From NCBI RefSeq assembly GCF_009363255.1, contig NZ_CP045321.1, positions 1 through 64,000 of the forward strand: a DNA stretch of 64,000 nt, in the 5' to 3' direction. Below the pieces are notes generated by a model. It saw only the letters and a list, made by a program, of their open reading frames with translations. It had not been told where the DNA came from and made no database searches. The DNA is from Roseivivax sp. THAF197b. GTDB lineage: Bacteria; Pseudomonadota; Alphaproteobacteria; Rhodobacterales; Rhodobacteraceae. Position numbers and translations under genes: made by a program. The number at the start of each line of letters is the position of its first letter. Position 1 is the first letter of the stretch. Shown one piece after another: positions 17,554-26,005 of the stretch.

Positions 17554-18690
17554 TCATAGCTCGCCTCCAATAACCAGCTTCAGTTTTGGTTTCGGGCGCT
17601 GGTCTGGCGGTTTCAGGCCGTGCATCTCTGCCAATTCAGTTGGGAAAGTTCTTAAAGCATCAGCCAACTCGTCGAACGAGTATCCCAAATCCTCTGTGTG
17701 CAATTCCAAGAGCTGAGTTGATAAAGAGCCCTGTTCATGTTCAATACTAAACTCATCAGGCTCTCGCGTTCGATAGCCGTAGTAACTCATCTTCTTGTAC
17801 AAAGACGTCGCAGCTTGATCGGTTATCGCGTTCAGCGCTTTAGCGCGGTAGATCAATGCTGCCATTGCCACACGCCATTTCAGCTTCAATTGCCCAAGTC
17901 TTGGAATGGTCAACGGTTTCTTGAGATCTGGTAGCACTCCTCTGGCAGGAGTGAGCAACTCAGCGGCAAATTCGTTGGCCTCCTTTTCCATCGCGTCGTA
18001 CGGGAAAGGGTGCAAGATCACATGGCCGTATTCATGGGCAAGGCTAAACCGCTTCCGATCGGCGGGCCGGTCTTCGTTTAGAACCACCACCGGTTTCATT
18101 CCTGGGGGCCTAATGGTTACGCCGTCAATGTCGGCACCGCCAAAATCGCCTTGAACCACGAACACACCGGTAGCTTCAATGTACTTGACGAGATTCGGCA
18201 AAGGTCCATCGTCCAACTGCCACGACTTTCGGACTTTTTGAGCCGCTTCGGCTGCAGAAGTAACGGCACGGGCGTGTTCGCTTACGCTCGACTTGTCATC
18301 CACAACCTCAAACTGAAGCAATGGGAACTGGGGCTCCAAGTCGACTGCTTCAAGCATTCTGCGCAAGTGCAGTACAAGATGATTTGCTAGCGCGACGACT
18401 GCACCTTGATCTTTCGCAGAAACCGCCGACTTCTTGCGGAAAGCCGCGCCGTGGATACTGAGGGGTGTTTTGTAGAGCGGCTCCTGCTCAAAGAAAAAAC
18501 TAACTGGGAATCCCAAAGAGCGCGCAATCGACTGAATCTCTTCATGCGACAGCACGTCCTTTGTACCGTTTTCGACTCTGGAGATCGCCGCCTGTGCGAC
18601 TCTGGTCTCTGCGGCCAATTCCTTTTGAGTCTTCCGTCGTCTCTTACGAGCTAGAAGCAGCATCCCCCCGTTTATCTGTTTTGATGCCAT
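17554..18690 (-). CDS. XRE regulator fused to ImmA/IrrE metallopeptidase
   Basis: The 378-residue protein joins an N-terminal XRE helix-turn-helix (residues 10-65: LLLARKRRRKTQKELAAETRV, ISRVENG) to an ImmA/IrrE (COG2856) zinc peptidase domain. The zinc motif HEYGH is at 219-223 with the third ligand in KEANEFAAELL (about 236-246). In this family the peptidase cuts a repressor or partner and so links a signal to gene release, as ImmA of ICEBs1 does. The gene overlaps the end of the upstream 225-residue gene by 47 bases. It is on the opposite strand to the flanking plasmid modules, so it looks inserted. Confidence 0.88.
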   Translation of the reverse strand: MASKQINGGMLLLARKRRRKTQKELAAETRVAQAAISRVENGTKDVLSHEEIQSIARSLGFPVSFFFEQEPLYKTPLSIHGAAFRKKSAVSAKDQGAVVALANHLVLHLRRMLEAVDLEPQFPLLQFEVVDDKSSVSEHARAVTSAAEAAQKVRKSWQLDDGPLPNLVKYIEATGVFVVQGDFGGADIDGVTIRPPGMKPVVVLNEDRPADRKRFSLAHEYGHVILHPFPYDAMEKEANEFAAELLTPARGVLPDLKKPLTIPRLGQLKLKWRVAMAALIYRAKALNAITDQAATSLYKKMSYYGYRTREPDEFSIEHEQGSLSTQLLELHTEDLGYSFDELADALRTFPTELAEMHGLKPPDQRPKPKLKLVIGGEL

Positions 18691-19321
18691 CTTCTTTCTT
18701 GTCTCCCTCGGGTCTCTTCACTTTCAATATTGCGCCGCGCGGGCCCTGTTCAGGCCCAACATCTGCGGATGCCTTAGACGCTCCTTCGGCTGGGCGGTAC
18801 AACTCAATCATTCGTTGATCTACGCCATCCGCAAATTTCAAGTACGCTCGTGACACCGCCACGCCTGTGCCGCTGAGATGACACGCCACAAAGAGCAGCA
18901 GTCTCTCAGGCGCGTTAACATCAAAATCGATAAGCGACGGCTGACGTTCAATGTCGCATACGGCGGGTTCCGAGAATGCAAACTGATGTTTCGATTTTGT
19001 CGTTCCGCCACGTGGACCGGACAGATGCAGCTCTAGGCTGACGGGGAAGGTTTCGCCGCCCGATTTCACGTGCCCGGAAATCTTGTTGCACTGTCCATTG
19101 CGGCAGTATTTAACTTCAAGCCCGTCTTTCTCGATCCCAGCCTCCTGAGCTGCTGCTGGAAGAGCTGAGTTCAAGACTGATCCTATAGCGCGAGGGCACT
19201 CAATATTCATGTGCGGTACGCTTGCGAGAGACGCTAGCGAATTTTCAAGCTCGCTCAAAAGGTCCCAAATCGATGCTTCCAACTGGTCGCGCGCCGCCTG
19301 CAGTGCGTTGTCTCGGTTCAA
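18644..19321 (-). CDS. Unknown partner of the XRE-ImmA/IrrE protein
   Basis: This 225-residue protein is translated first, and its 3' end overlaps the ImmA/IrrE gene by 47 bases. It starts with a helical segment (about 1-35), then has a CRNGQC pair near residues 73-78 that could bind metal, a beta-rich middle (about 80-170), and a charged Lys/Asp-rich tail (about 195-225). I recognise no family. Tight coupling suggests it is the substrate, partner or effector of the peptidase. Upstream lies a repeat-rich operator-like region. Confidence 0.7.
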   Translation of the reverse strand: MNRDNALQAARDQLEASIWDLLSELENSLASLASVPHMNIECPRAIGSVLNSALPAAAQEAGIEKDGLEVKYCRNGQCNKISGHVKSGGETFPVSLELHLSGPRGGTTKSKHQFAFSEPAVCDIERQPSLIDFDVNAPERLLLFVACHLSGTGVAVSRAYLKFADGVDQRMIELYRPAEGASKASADVGPEQGPRGAILKVKRPEGDKKEDGIKTDKRGDAASSS

Positions 19322-19392
19322 GTTTCTACGCCTTTTGCTGTTTTATTTCTCGCGCCTCGCACCTTAGATCGCACACCCTACGCCATATGTCC

Positions 19393-19432
19393 AGAAAATA
19401 TTCAAAAAATATTCACGCGGCGAATATTTTCT
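19393..19432. promoter_or_regulatory. Operator-like AT-rich repeats before the XRE-ImmA pair
   Basis: AGAAAATATTC (19393-19403), AAAAAATATTC (19404-19414) and the inverted copy GAATATTTTCT (19422-19432) lie 72-111 bases upstream of the minus-strand start at 19321. The first and last are exact inverted 11-mers. This is a likely binding site for the XRE domain encoded by the operon. Confidence 0.5.
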
Positions 19433-19596
19433 TATACACCTCTGGGTGGGTCGTTCGGATGGGAGTAGTTGAAATTTTAATCCACACATGCTATCTAAAT
19501 CTCAGACAGAGACCTGTCGGCGACCCGTCATGCTGTGTGCAGGGCGAGCGTCGCGGTGACCCGAACCGCAGATGGTTCGGTTGCAAGCCGCTCCTA

Positions 19597-19620
19597 AAAA
19601 CCGCCCTAAGGGCGGTTTTT
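19597..19620. terminator. Bidirectional terminator
   Basis: AAAACCGCCC-taa-GGGCGGTTTT is a perfect stem flanked by A and T runs, so it can act on both strands. It lies at the 3' side of the DUF3800 gene (minus strand). Confidence 0.85.
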
Positions 19621-19625
19621 CTGAT

Positions 19626-20240
19626 TCAAAGGACCCGGATCCCGTAGTTCTCATGTAGACCCTTTGCATTCTCTTCGCCCTTGTGAATCCACGTGCGCGC
19701 ATAGGCGACTACGTCAGCGAGTTGGAGAAGGCGCGATGCTGCGGAATCGATCTGACTGATGCGATTCACTGCCTTAAATCGCCCGTCATTCTGGCACGCC
19801 TCTGAAATCATCCGCTGGCATTCGGGGTCCGTGTTGTGATGGTTCAGATCGAGGATGAGTTCCACATTGCCGACGCCCCGGCCGCGAATCCGGTTCAGCT
19901 TCCGGAACTGCCCGACGGCGACCTTGACAGTCTCGATGACATTTCCGGCGTAGATCGCCGGCGCAGTGCCCTCCGTGACCGTTCCTAGCCTATTCATCAG
20001 AATCATGCCCTCGGGGCGGTCAGTTTGTGCGAAGCGCGCCAGAAGACTTTGCAGATATTCACGACTCAGATTCGCCGCATGCAGCTCGTTCGCATTCGGC
20101 TCCAGCAAATCGCTCAAGGATTTGTCCGCGCGTCCGCACTCCCGCGCCCAGGCCATCACGCATCCGAGCGCGAAGCCGGATTCGCCGGCGGTTCCGCATT
20201 CGTCGATGAAACAGAGGATGCGCTTATTTTGTGCCGCCAT
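19626..20240 (-). CDS. DUF3800-family protein
   Basis: The 204-residue protein has the DUF3800 signature near the N-terminus, ILCFIDECGTAG (residues 8-19), with the conserved Asp-Glu. A C-terminal QLADVVAYA (about 173-181) has the second conserved Asp. The family has a predicted RNase H-like fold and is common in mobile elements and defence islands; its activity is not established. The start overlaps the end of the winged-helix gene by 17 bases, so the two form one operon, which ends at a strong terminator. Confidence 0.8.
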   Translation of the reverse strand: MAAQNKRILCFIDECGTAGESGFALGCVMAWARECGRADKSLSDLLEPNANELHAANLSREYLQSLLARFAQTDRPEGMILMNRLGTVTEGTAPAIYAGNVIETVKVAVGQFRKLNRIRGRGVGNVELILDLNHHNTDPECQRMISEACQNDGRFKAVNRISQIDSAASRLLQLADVVAYARTWIHKGEENAKGLHENYGIRVL

Positions 20241-20742
20241 CGCCCTTGGCCTTTCTGGCGCGGGCGCTGGCTCTGGCGCGCGGTGTCTCTGTCAGGGCTC
20301 GGGCTTCCTCCCGCTCCTTCCGTTCCTCCTCGAAATCCGGTTCGAGCTTCTTCAGCTTGTTGATCAGCCCGGTCAGGTGGTACCGGTTCGGCCCGTAGTC
20401 ACCGGCGCTGGTCTTCCACTGTTCGCGCGTGACGAGCCCTGCTTCCTCGAGCGCTTTAATGTTGATCCTGATCGTCTGCTCGGTGATGCCGATGCGCTTT
20501 GCAAGATCGCGCTTCGTCGGGAAAGGCGGGCGGAGCGGATCGTAGTAGTAACCGAGAAGCTGGACGATGATGGTCAACTGGGTCGGGGTGATCCCCAGCC
20601 GGTTTTGCGCGCGCAGCAGAATATTTGGAACGCCTGTATACCCATGCGAATAGACTTTCGGTCCGAAGATGCGTTCGGTCGAGGATTTTTCCGGCGCCTT
20701 CTTGCGCGTCTTGCTTGTTCTGGTCGTGGTTGTCTTTGCCAT
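20224..20742 (-). CDS. Winged-helix DNA-binding regulator
   Basis: ATG at 20742 is chosen because AAGGAGG lies 6 bases upstream. The 172-residue protein has a basic Lys/Thr-rich N-terminal tail (about 1-25), then a winged helix-turn-helix (about 50-115: LTIIVQLLGYYYDP, PTKRDLAKRIGITEQTIRINIKALEEAGLV) and an Arg/Ala-rich C-terminal tail. It precedes and overlaps the DUF3800 gene. The 210 bases upstream hold inverted repeats that may be its own operator. Confidence 0.8.
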   Translation of the reverse strand: MAKTTTTRTSKTRKKAPEKSSTERIFGPKVYSHGYTGVPNILLRAQNRLGITPTQLTIIVQLLGYYYDPLRPPFPTKRDLAKRIGITEQTIRINIKALEEAGLVTREQWKTSAGDYGPNRYHLTGLINKLKKLEPDFEEERKEREEARALTETPRARASARARKAKGDGGTK

Positions 20743-20820
20743 TGCGGGCCTCCTTGTCATTCGATCTACGGAGGCTTGGGCGTCTTCTCAATGGCTTGGC
20801 CGGGCCTTCGGGTGCTGCAA

Positions 20821-20947
20821 TTTCCACCCCACCCGAATATCGGTATTCCGCTACTCCCTGACTCGCGGTTATTGGAACACGATACTTAGGTGTACGATAT
20901 CCCGCCACAGGTGGGTATGGAAACTCACCCTACCCGTGGGGTGGAAA
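20821..20947. promoter_or_regulatory. Inverted repeats upstream of the winged-helix/DUF3800 operon
   Basis: TTTCCACCCCAC (20821-20832) is exactly inverted at 20936-20947 as GTGGGGTGGAAA. Further GGTGGG and CACCC blocks lie between them (about 20910-20935). The array sits between two minus-strand genes, in the promoter region of the winged-helix gene. I infer regulator binding. Confidence 0.5.
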
Positions 20948-20952
20948 ACCTG

Positions 20953-21411
20953 TCAACGTGAAATGGGGGCTTTTGCGCTCTTTTCGCCCGTTGAATCCCG
21001 ATCTCGAGCGTAGTCGTCCGGCCAATACGGGTCAACTTCCATTCCGGCGGGTGTGTCGCCGTCAATGTAAATTCCGTTGTGCCCGCCGACCGTGTCCACG
21101 ATCGCGTCCGAGACTGCCCATTTCATATCGGGAACCCAGAGTCTGTCTTTTACGGTCACGGTGTAGGTCGCGCCGGCTTTGGAGTCGCACCAGATGGTTT
21201 CGAGGCGTCGAGACATGAGTTCGGGCATGGCATCGACAATGCGCTTCATATCCTCCAGCTCACGAAGGACCGCCCATCTGCTCTTAAGCCGCACACCCTT
21301 GTAGGTGAAGCCAGACACTGGTGCCTTCTGCCCGGCCTCCGCCCGGTCTATCTCATTTTGCAGTCGAAGTGCTTCCGACAGTTCAGAGGGCATTTCGATG
21401 TCATCAACCAT
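20953..21411 (-). CDS. Hypothetical protein (152 aa)
   Basis: The acidic 152-residue protein begins with a helical part (ELSEALRLQNEIDRAEAG, residues 10-27). A second part has LETIWCDSKAGATYTVTVKDRLWVP and YIDGDTPAGMEVDPYWPDDYARD. No signal peptide or membrane segment is seen. It is the first of three minus-strand genes, separated from the winged-helix gene by the repeat array. I do not recognise the family. Confidence 0.6.
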   Translation of the reverse strand: MVDDIEMPSELSEALRLQNEIDRAEAGQKAPVSGFTYKGVRLKSRWAVLRELEDMKRIVDAMPELMSRRLETIWCDSKAGATYTVTVKDRLWVPDMKWAVSDAIVDTVGGHNGIYIDGDTPAGMEVDPYWPDDYARDRDSTGEKSAKAPISR

Positions 21412-22048
21412 TGCTCGGTGTCCTGTTTGTTCCCATCTTGTTCCTTGACAACGGATTAAGCAACTGAAACATTACGAATTTCGCTGTTTTGATCGTACCG
21501 CCCGATGCCTTCCGGCTTCCCCTGCTCGGCTTCGCGTGTCGCAAGGGAAAACGGCCCTTCGGTCCGTCGCGCATTCGGCCATGCGGCCTCACCGCGGCGT
21601 CGCGCCTGGCATCCCGGTTTGCCCGCCTCGCGAGCACGTCCCTCCCCGACCGCTCCGCCGGATTGCGCTCTGGTCTGTTTTGCTTGAGAGCAAAACGATC
21701 CCGCCACTCCATCCGTCTCCCGCGTCCGGTCGGGCCGTTTGCCTGCTCGGGTCGGTCAAACCTACCGTCATAACACACACACATGAGTGCGGAAGCATAT
21801 CCTCCGGATGGCCCCCAAATCAGCCCGCGTCAAGGATCGCAAAACTTTTCGGCGAGGTCGGGGCATGTGGCGCGGGATGGTCCCGTGCGTGAGGGCGCGC
21901 ATGTGTCCGGTGCTGCGCGCAGAAAACTTTTGCGCCCGGCAAGCCGGCGGCTGCGCCGTCCCTGACCCGGGCAGATTCGGAAACCAAGCATTCGGCCATG
22001 CCCCCACACTCACGTGGTGGCCTAGGAACCGAACACTGGAGACCAGAC
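21412..22048. other. Intergenic region before the DUF2493 gene
   Basis: About 640 bases without a convincing gene. Short overlapping frames on both strands have the Arg/Ser/Pro-rich look of non-coding GC-rich DNA. The stretch AAAACTTTTCGGCGAGG (21840-21856) and AAAACTTTTGCGCCCGG (21921-21937) form an imperfect direct repeat. It probably holds the leader and promoter of the downstream plus-strand gene. Confidence 0.5.
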
Positions 22049-22978
22049 ATGGCTTACGACACCGCAAACACCTACGAGACGATCGAACTTTTCGGGCTGA
22101 CCGAGAAGGACGCGCAGCTGCCGATCCCGGAAGATCACATCCTGACCGACCGCATCATCCGCGAGAGCTTCGAGGCTCTGCTTGGCCCGCTGCGCGGGAC
22201 CGGGCTTGAAGCGGAAATCGAACCGCTGGCCCATGGGCTCGCCACGATCCTGCAGCGCCGCAAGGTGGCGCTTGGCAAGGAGGTCGACCGCACCGCCGAC
22301 AAGATCGGCGCGCTGGCAAAATCCCATGACGGATCGGAGATCGCCGAGACCGCGCTCGAAGAGGCGCAGGCGCGCTTTCTGCAGCTGCGCGAGATCGTCG
22401 GCGCGATCGAGGTGATGAGCGAGGCCGCAGCGGAATGCTACGAGATCGAAACGGGCCACGCCTTCATCCCGGCAGCCGGATCGCGGGCAAGCGTCCGGGC
22501 GCAAGAGACCGGGGCGGTCTTCGAGGCGCGGCAGCTCCTGGAGCAGCACGACCGTGAAACCGCCGAGAAGTCGAAAGTCGAGGGGGTGCCCCTGATCGTC
22601 TCGGGAGCCACCGACTGGACCGATGTCGAGGTGATCTTCAACACGCTCGACAAGGTTCGCGAGCGGATCAGGCAAAACCGCAACCAGGAGATATTCCTCT
22701 GCCACAAGGGTGGCAAGCACGGGGCGGAGATGATTGCGGCTCGGTGGGCCCGGGCACGCGGGGTAGCGCAGGCGCGCTTCGATCCGCGCTGGTCCGCGCA
22801 CGGGCGGGCGGCACCGTTCAAGTGCAACGACGAGATGCTGGACGACAAGTTCGCGGCGACGGGGGTTGTACTCTTCGGCGGCAACGGGGTCGCGCTGAAC
22901 CTCGGGCAGAAGGCAGAAGCGAAAGGCCTGACGGTCATGCGGGTTGCGGACCCGGCGAAGAAGACCGCGGAGACGTGA
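22049..22978 (+). CDS. DUF2493 (SLOG-like) protein
   Basis: The 309-residue protein has a long helical N-terminal half (about 1-190) and a C-terminal DUF2493-type Rossmann-like domain. The latter starts with VPLIVSGATDWTDVEVIFNTLDKV and continues through LCHKGGKHGAEMIAARWARARGV and GNGVALNLGQKAEAKGL. SLOG domains bind nucleotide-like ligands, but the ligand here is unknown. Genes of this type occur beside conjugation genes on alphaproteobacterial plasmids. The ATG at 22049 follows CACTGGAGACC. A small hairpin terminator follows the gene. Confidence 0.82.
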   Translation: MAYDTANTYETIELFGLTEKDAQLPIPEDHILTDRIIRESFEALLGPLRGTGLEAEIEPLAHGLATILQRRKVALGKEVDRTADKIGALAKSHDGSEIAETALEEAQARFLQLREIVGAIEVMSEAAAECYEIETGHAFIPAAGSRASVRAQETGAVFEARQLLEQHDRETAEKSKVEGVPLIVSGATDWTDVEVIFNTLDKVRERIRQNRNQEIFLCHKGGKHGAEMIAARWARARGVAQARFDPRWSAHGRAAPFKCNDEMLDDKFAATGVVLFGGNGVALNLGQKAEAKGLTVMRVADPAKKTAET

Positions 22979-22984
22979 ACATAG

Positions 22985-23013
22985 AGGGTCGCCTTCGGGC
23001 GGCCCTTTCGTCG
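22985..23013 (+). terminator. Hairpin terminator after the DUF2493 gene
   Basis: GGGTCGCC-TTCG-GGCGGCCC is a stable tetraloop hairpin followed by TTTCGTCGTTT. Confidence 0.65.
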
Positions 23014-23209
23014 TTTCTCAAATGTTTGCGAACCTCAGGGGTGTCGCAGCGAACTCCAGCAACGGGTAGCAAAAGTCTTGATGACTGCAATCCGGCCAAT
23101 CTGTTTTTGGGAATGGCTGGATGGTATCTCGATGCAATCACAGCTTAATGTGGCCGTGCGGCAGAAGACATTTGTTGCGCAGCTCAACACCCGAACAGGT
23201 TTTTCCTCG

Positions 23210-24286
23210 ATGCCTTTTTCTCCGGAACGCACCAAAGAGATCCAATCACGCATTGATGCGCGTTTGCGGTCCGGGCAGGCAAACGATTGGGAAGTGTCTT
23301 TTCTCACAAACATGGCTGAACGGTTTCAGCGTTATGGAACGGAGACGCGCCTGAGCAAAGCGCAGTATGCGAGCCTGCACAAAGTCTTGAAACTGGAACG
23401 GGAAAAACCGGCCCAGACAAGGGCAGCAGCCGACCACAAAACTTCTCAACCAGCACCGAAGCGCAGTACTAGAACGGGTCAGGCAAGACCCCGTCTGGTC
23501 TCCGTGACCCGCGCGATCAATGCACCTCGGCGGGCCGTGCGCAAGGCTCAACGCCAAATCATGGTGCCGTTGGTGATCGCTGACGGATTCTTCGCATTGG
23601 TTGGATCATTGTTTGAATCATCGAACACGCGATCCACACCCTACAATCCGTCAGCTGTTCCCTCATCGCAAACTGCCGACGCCGCTTACGTCTATGTGAT
23701 AGGGACACGTGTCAATCAACGTGCTGGACCGTCTACTTCGAATGCCGTGATGGGTGTCTTGAGCGAGGGGACCCGCGTCGAAACGCTGCGCGATGAGGGG
23801 CAGTGGACCCAGATTCGATCCAACTTTGGTACGGGCTGGATGTCTTCCAGCTTCTTGTCGTCGGTGGCACCACCTACAGAGCGACCCGCTGCGCAGGACC
23901 GGTCGCTTCGCGCCAGCGATGTGCGGATCATCGACGGTGATACGATCAATGTTCGAGGCCTGAGAGCGAACGTGCGTCTCGTTGGATTTAACGCGCCTGA
24001 GACATGGAGACCAGCCTGCACTGCAGAGCGTGAGGTCGGGGATCGCGCGACTGCGCGTCTAGGTCAATTAGTGCGGGGTGCGACATCAATTGAATTTGAG
24101 CGCGTGGCCTGTTCCTGCCGGCCCGGGACAGAGGGCACGGATCAGTGCAACTTTGGGCGGTTCTGCGGCTCGTTGTTCGTTGACGGTCGGGACGTCGGCA
24201 GCACGCTCATTGCTGAAGGTCTGGCCGTGCCGTACAGATGTGGTCGCACCAGCTGTCCCCCACGCCCTCAACCCTGGTGCCGATAG
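23210..24286 (+). CDS. SH3 and thermonuclease-domain protein
   Basis: From ATG 23210 the protein has 358 residues; the frame is open from 23078, so the start is uncertain. Domains: a helical N-terminal part (about 1-60), a basic linker, one hydrophobic segment (MVPLVIADGFFALVGSLF, about 118-135), and a bacterial SH3 domain (about 160-220: YVIGTRVNQRAGPSTSNAVMGVLSEG, GTGWMSSSFL). A staphylococcal-nuclease-like domain follows to the end (VRIIDGDTINVRGLRANVRLVG, then APETWRPACTAERE). The layout suggests a membrane-anchored, periplasmic wall- or nucleic-acid-acting protein. Confidence 0.8.
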   Translation: MPFSPERTKEIQSRIDARLRSGQANDWEVSFLTNMAERFQRYGTETRLSKAQYASLHKVLKLEREKPAQTRAAADHKTSQPAPKRSTRTGQARPRLVSVTRAINAPRRAVRKAQRQIMVPLVIADGFFALVGSLFESSNTRSTPYNPSAVPSSQTADAAYVYVIGTRVNQRAGPSTSNAVMGVLSEGTRVETLRDEGQWTQIRSNFGTGWMSSSFLSSVAPPTERPAAQDRSLRASDVRIIDGDTINVRGLRANVRLVGFNAPETWRPACTAEREVGDRATARLGQLVRGATSIEFERVACSCRPGTEGTDQCNFGRFCGSLFVDGRDVGSTLIAEGLAVPYRCGRTSCPPRPQPWCR

Positions 24287-24643
24287 CAGGGGCACTCACC
24301 CAACACAGACGACGAATCTTCGCGCGCGGCTGAACGCTGACCCGCTGTGTGGTGCGCGTGACGGATCATTATCCAGATGCATTGGATCAGAACGAACCAA
24401 GCCACCTCAGACCGGTATCGACGGGTGCGAACGCGACTGCAAAGTGGCGGCACAAAATCGGGTCTCTCCTTATTGCTCATAGATGTGGATCGCACGGGGT
24501 CGGCCCAATCGTGCCCTGCGCTTCGCTCCGGCAAGCCCAAATACGGCTTCCACGGCTAGCCGCGGACCCTCCGCATTTGCGCTTGCGACCGGGCCTCTTG
24601 CCCCCGTGCCGGGTGATCCCCATCGCAACAAGGAGTAACCCAA
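24287..24643. other. Intergenic region
   Basis: About 360 bases with no gene I can support. The last 100 bases probably carry the promoter and leader of the downstream small gene. Confidence 0.45.
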
Positions 24644-24850
24644 ATGACCAACCACTACGTCGCCACCGTCCCCGTCAAGTTCACCGACACCGATGGCCAG
24701 GAGCGCACCCGTTTTCAGCGCGTGGGCGCGATGTTCCGCAACACCCGCAACGGGGACGGATCGGAGTTCTTCAGCCTCAAGCTCGACTTCCCGGTCGCGG
24801 TCTCGGAGCTGGTGATGTTCCCGCCGAGCGCAAAGGACCCTCAGGACTGA
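24644..24850 (+). CDS. Small plasmid protein (68 aa)
   Basis: AAGGAG lies 9 bases before the ATG. The 68-residue product is beta-rich (YVATVPVKFTDTDGQ, VGAMFRNTRNGDG, EFFSLKLDFPVAVSELVMFP) and resembles the small DUF736-like or single-domain proteins found just upstream of mobilisation genes. Its function is unknown. A perfect hairpin follows. Confidence 0.7.
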   Translation: MTNHYVATVPVKFTDTDGQERTRFQRVGAMFRNTRNGDGSEFFSLKLDFPVAVSELVMFPPSAKDPQD

Positions 24851-24866
24851 ATCCTCTGACGAGGAT

Positions 24867-24897
24867 GGGCCGCCCCGGGACGATCTTGGGGCGGCCC
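24867..24897 (+). terminator. Hairpin after the 68-residue gene
   Basis: GGGCCGCCCC and GGGGCGGCCC pair perfectly around an 11-base loop. There is no T-run, so it may be a weak terminator or a structural element at the edge of the transfer origin. Confidence 0.5.
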
Positions 24898-25411
24898 GAT
24901 CCCTGTTCCAGGGATGCCGTCACCGGCGGTCAGATCGCCCGAGGCGACTTCACGAAGCCGTCGGCCGCTGCGCGTTCAACGGACGCACTCCCCCCGAAAT
25001 GATCAGGCCGCGACAGACCGGCCAGTCAGCCTCAAGGGGGCCATCCACAAAAACCTATCGGCCAGGGCCTCCCGGTTTTTGCGGCGGAGATTTGGCAAGC
25101 CAAATCTGGCCCGCCTTGACCCTGACTGTCCGCCCTGTCGGTGGGGTTTGCGCCCGCCCGCGGTTCCGTCCGAACACATGCGTGTTCGTCCAGACCCTCG
25201 GGCGGTGCTGGAGAAGGGGCCTTTGAAGCTGGAGGCTGTGCTGGTGGTGAGGGCGGCAGAGCCGCGTCCCTGCGGGCCGCGGCGTCAAGCGGACACCAAG
25301 GCTGCCTGAGCCTGAATACGACGTAAGTATATAATTGACAGCTAGGTATATTATCGTAAGGTAGGGGCAGCCTTGGTGGAAGGTGGCAGGAAATAGGGGG
25401 TCTTTCTTCGC
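24898..25411. other. Candidate oriT region
   Basis: The 510 bases before the mobC-relaxase-virD4 operon lack a gene and hold two good inverted repeats. AGATTTGGC-AA-GCCAAATCT lies at 25088-25107, and CGAACAC-ATGC-GTGTTCG at 25171-25188. Next to the operon come the near-identical direct 9-mers GTATATAAT (25327-25335) and GTATATTAT (25346-25354), with TTGACA at 25335-25340. Transfer origins usually adjoin the relaxase gene and contain such repeats. No nick site can be assigned by eye. Confidence 0.5.
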
Positions 25412-26005
25412 ATGTCGCGCTCAAAACGTCTCACAGATGCGGACCGCATGGAGATCGTTCGCGAAGCTGCGGAAGGCGTTTCCACTTCAGTGCTGGCGGA
25501 ACGGTTTGGCGTTTCGGTGCGGGCGATCCAGTACACGCTCAAAGCCGATGCCGAGCGCCAGACGGATGCCGCGATCCCGGTCTCAGCAGTCAGTGTGAAG
25601 GTTACGGCTGAGGAGCTTGAGGCGCTCGACGAGGTACTGGCGAAGGCGGGGATCGAGAGCCGGGCCGAGGGGCTGCGGCGGCTCATTCAAGCGGCAGGCG
25701 GGGTGTTCGTTCCGGACGCGCAGATGGCAGCAGAGATGGCGCGCTACCGCGCCTCTCTGCACGAGGTTGGCAATGGGGTCGCGCAGATCGCCAAGCAGAT
25801 GACGCGGGCCAACCGGATGGGGCAGGGGACTGACGGTGGCACGCGTGCCGCGTTCACCGAATTGCGCCTCGCGCAGATGCGCAGGTTGGCGCGGTTCATC
25901 CTAGACAGTGCTGACGAGATCGACCTGCTTCTGCGCCGCCGTCGGGACGCGATGCAGCTGGAGGCCACGGCCGCGCTGAGGGAGTTTGCCCATGCGGCTG
26001 AATGA
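25412..26005 (+). CDS. mobC: MobC-like relaxosome protein
   Basis: The 197-residue protein starts with a homeodomain-like helix-turn-helix (about 5-45: LTDADRMEIVREAAEGVSTS, LAERFGVSVRAIQYT). This is followed by a part resembling MobC/plasmid mobilisation relaxosome proteins (about 65-190: VKVTAEELEALDEVLAKAG, then LHEVGNGVAQIAKQMTRANR). Such proteins bind oriT and assist strand opening for the relaxase. The gene overlaps the relaxase start by 14 bases and lies directly after the candidate oriT. Confidence 0.82.
   Translation: MSRSKRLTDADRMEIVREAAEGVSTSVLAERFGVSVRAIQYTLKADAERQTDAAIPVSAVSVKVTAEELEALDEVLAKAGIESRAEGLRRLIQAAGGVFVPDAQMAAEMARYRASLHEVGNGVAQIAKQMTRANRMGQGTDGGTRAAFTELRLAQMRRLARFILDSADEIDLLLRRRRDAMQLEATAALREFAHAAE

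Noticed and set aside
21404..22209. Several overlapping frames of 60-140 codons
   Set aside because: They overlap each other on both strands, have no ribosome sites and no recognisable sequence; the real gene starts at 22049.
23078..23209. N-terminal 44 codons of the SH3-nuclease frame
   Set aside because: No ribosome site and untypical composition. The start at 23210 gives a typical soluble N-terminus. This choice is uncertain.
25088..25107. Inverted repeat as a transcription terminator
   Set aside because: It is 240 bases from the nearest upstream gene end and has no T-run; a role in oriT is more likely.
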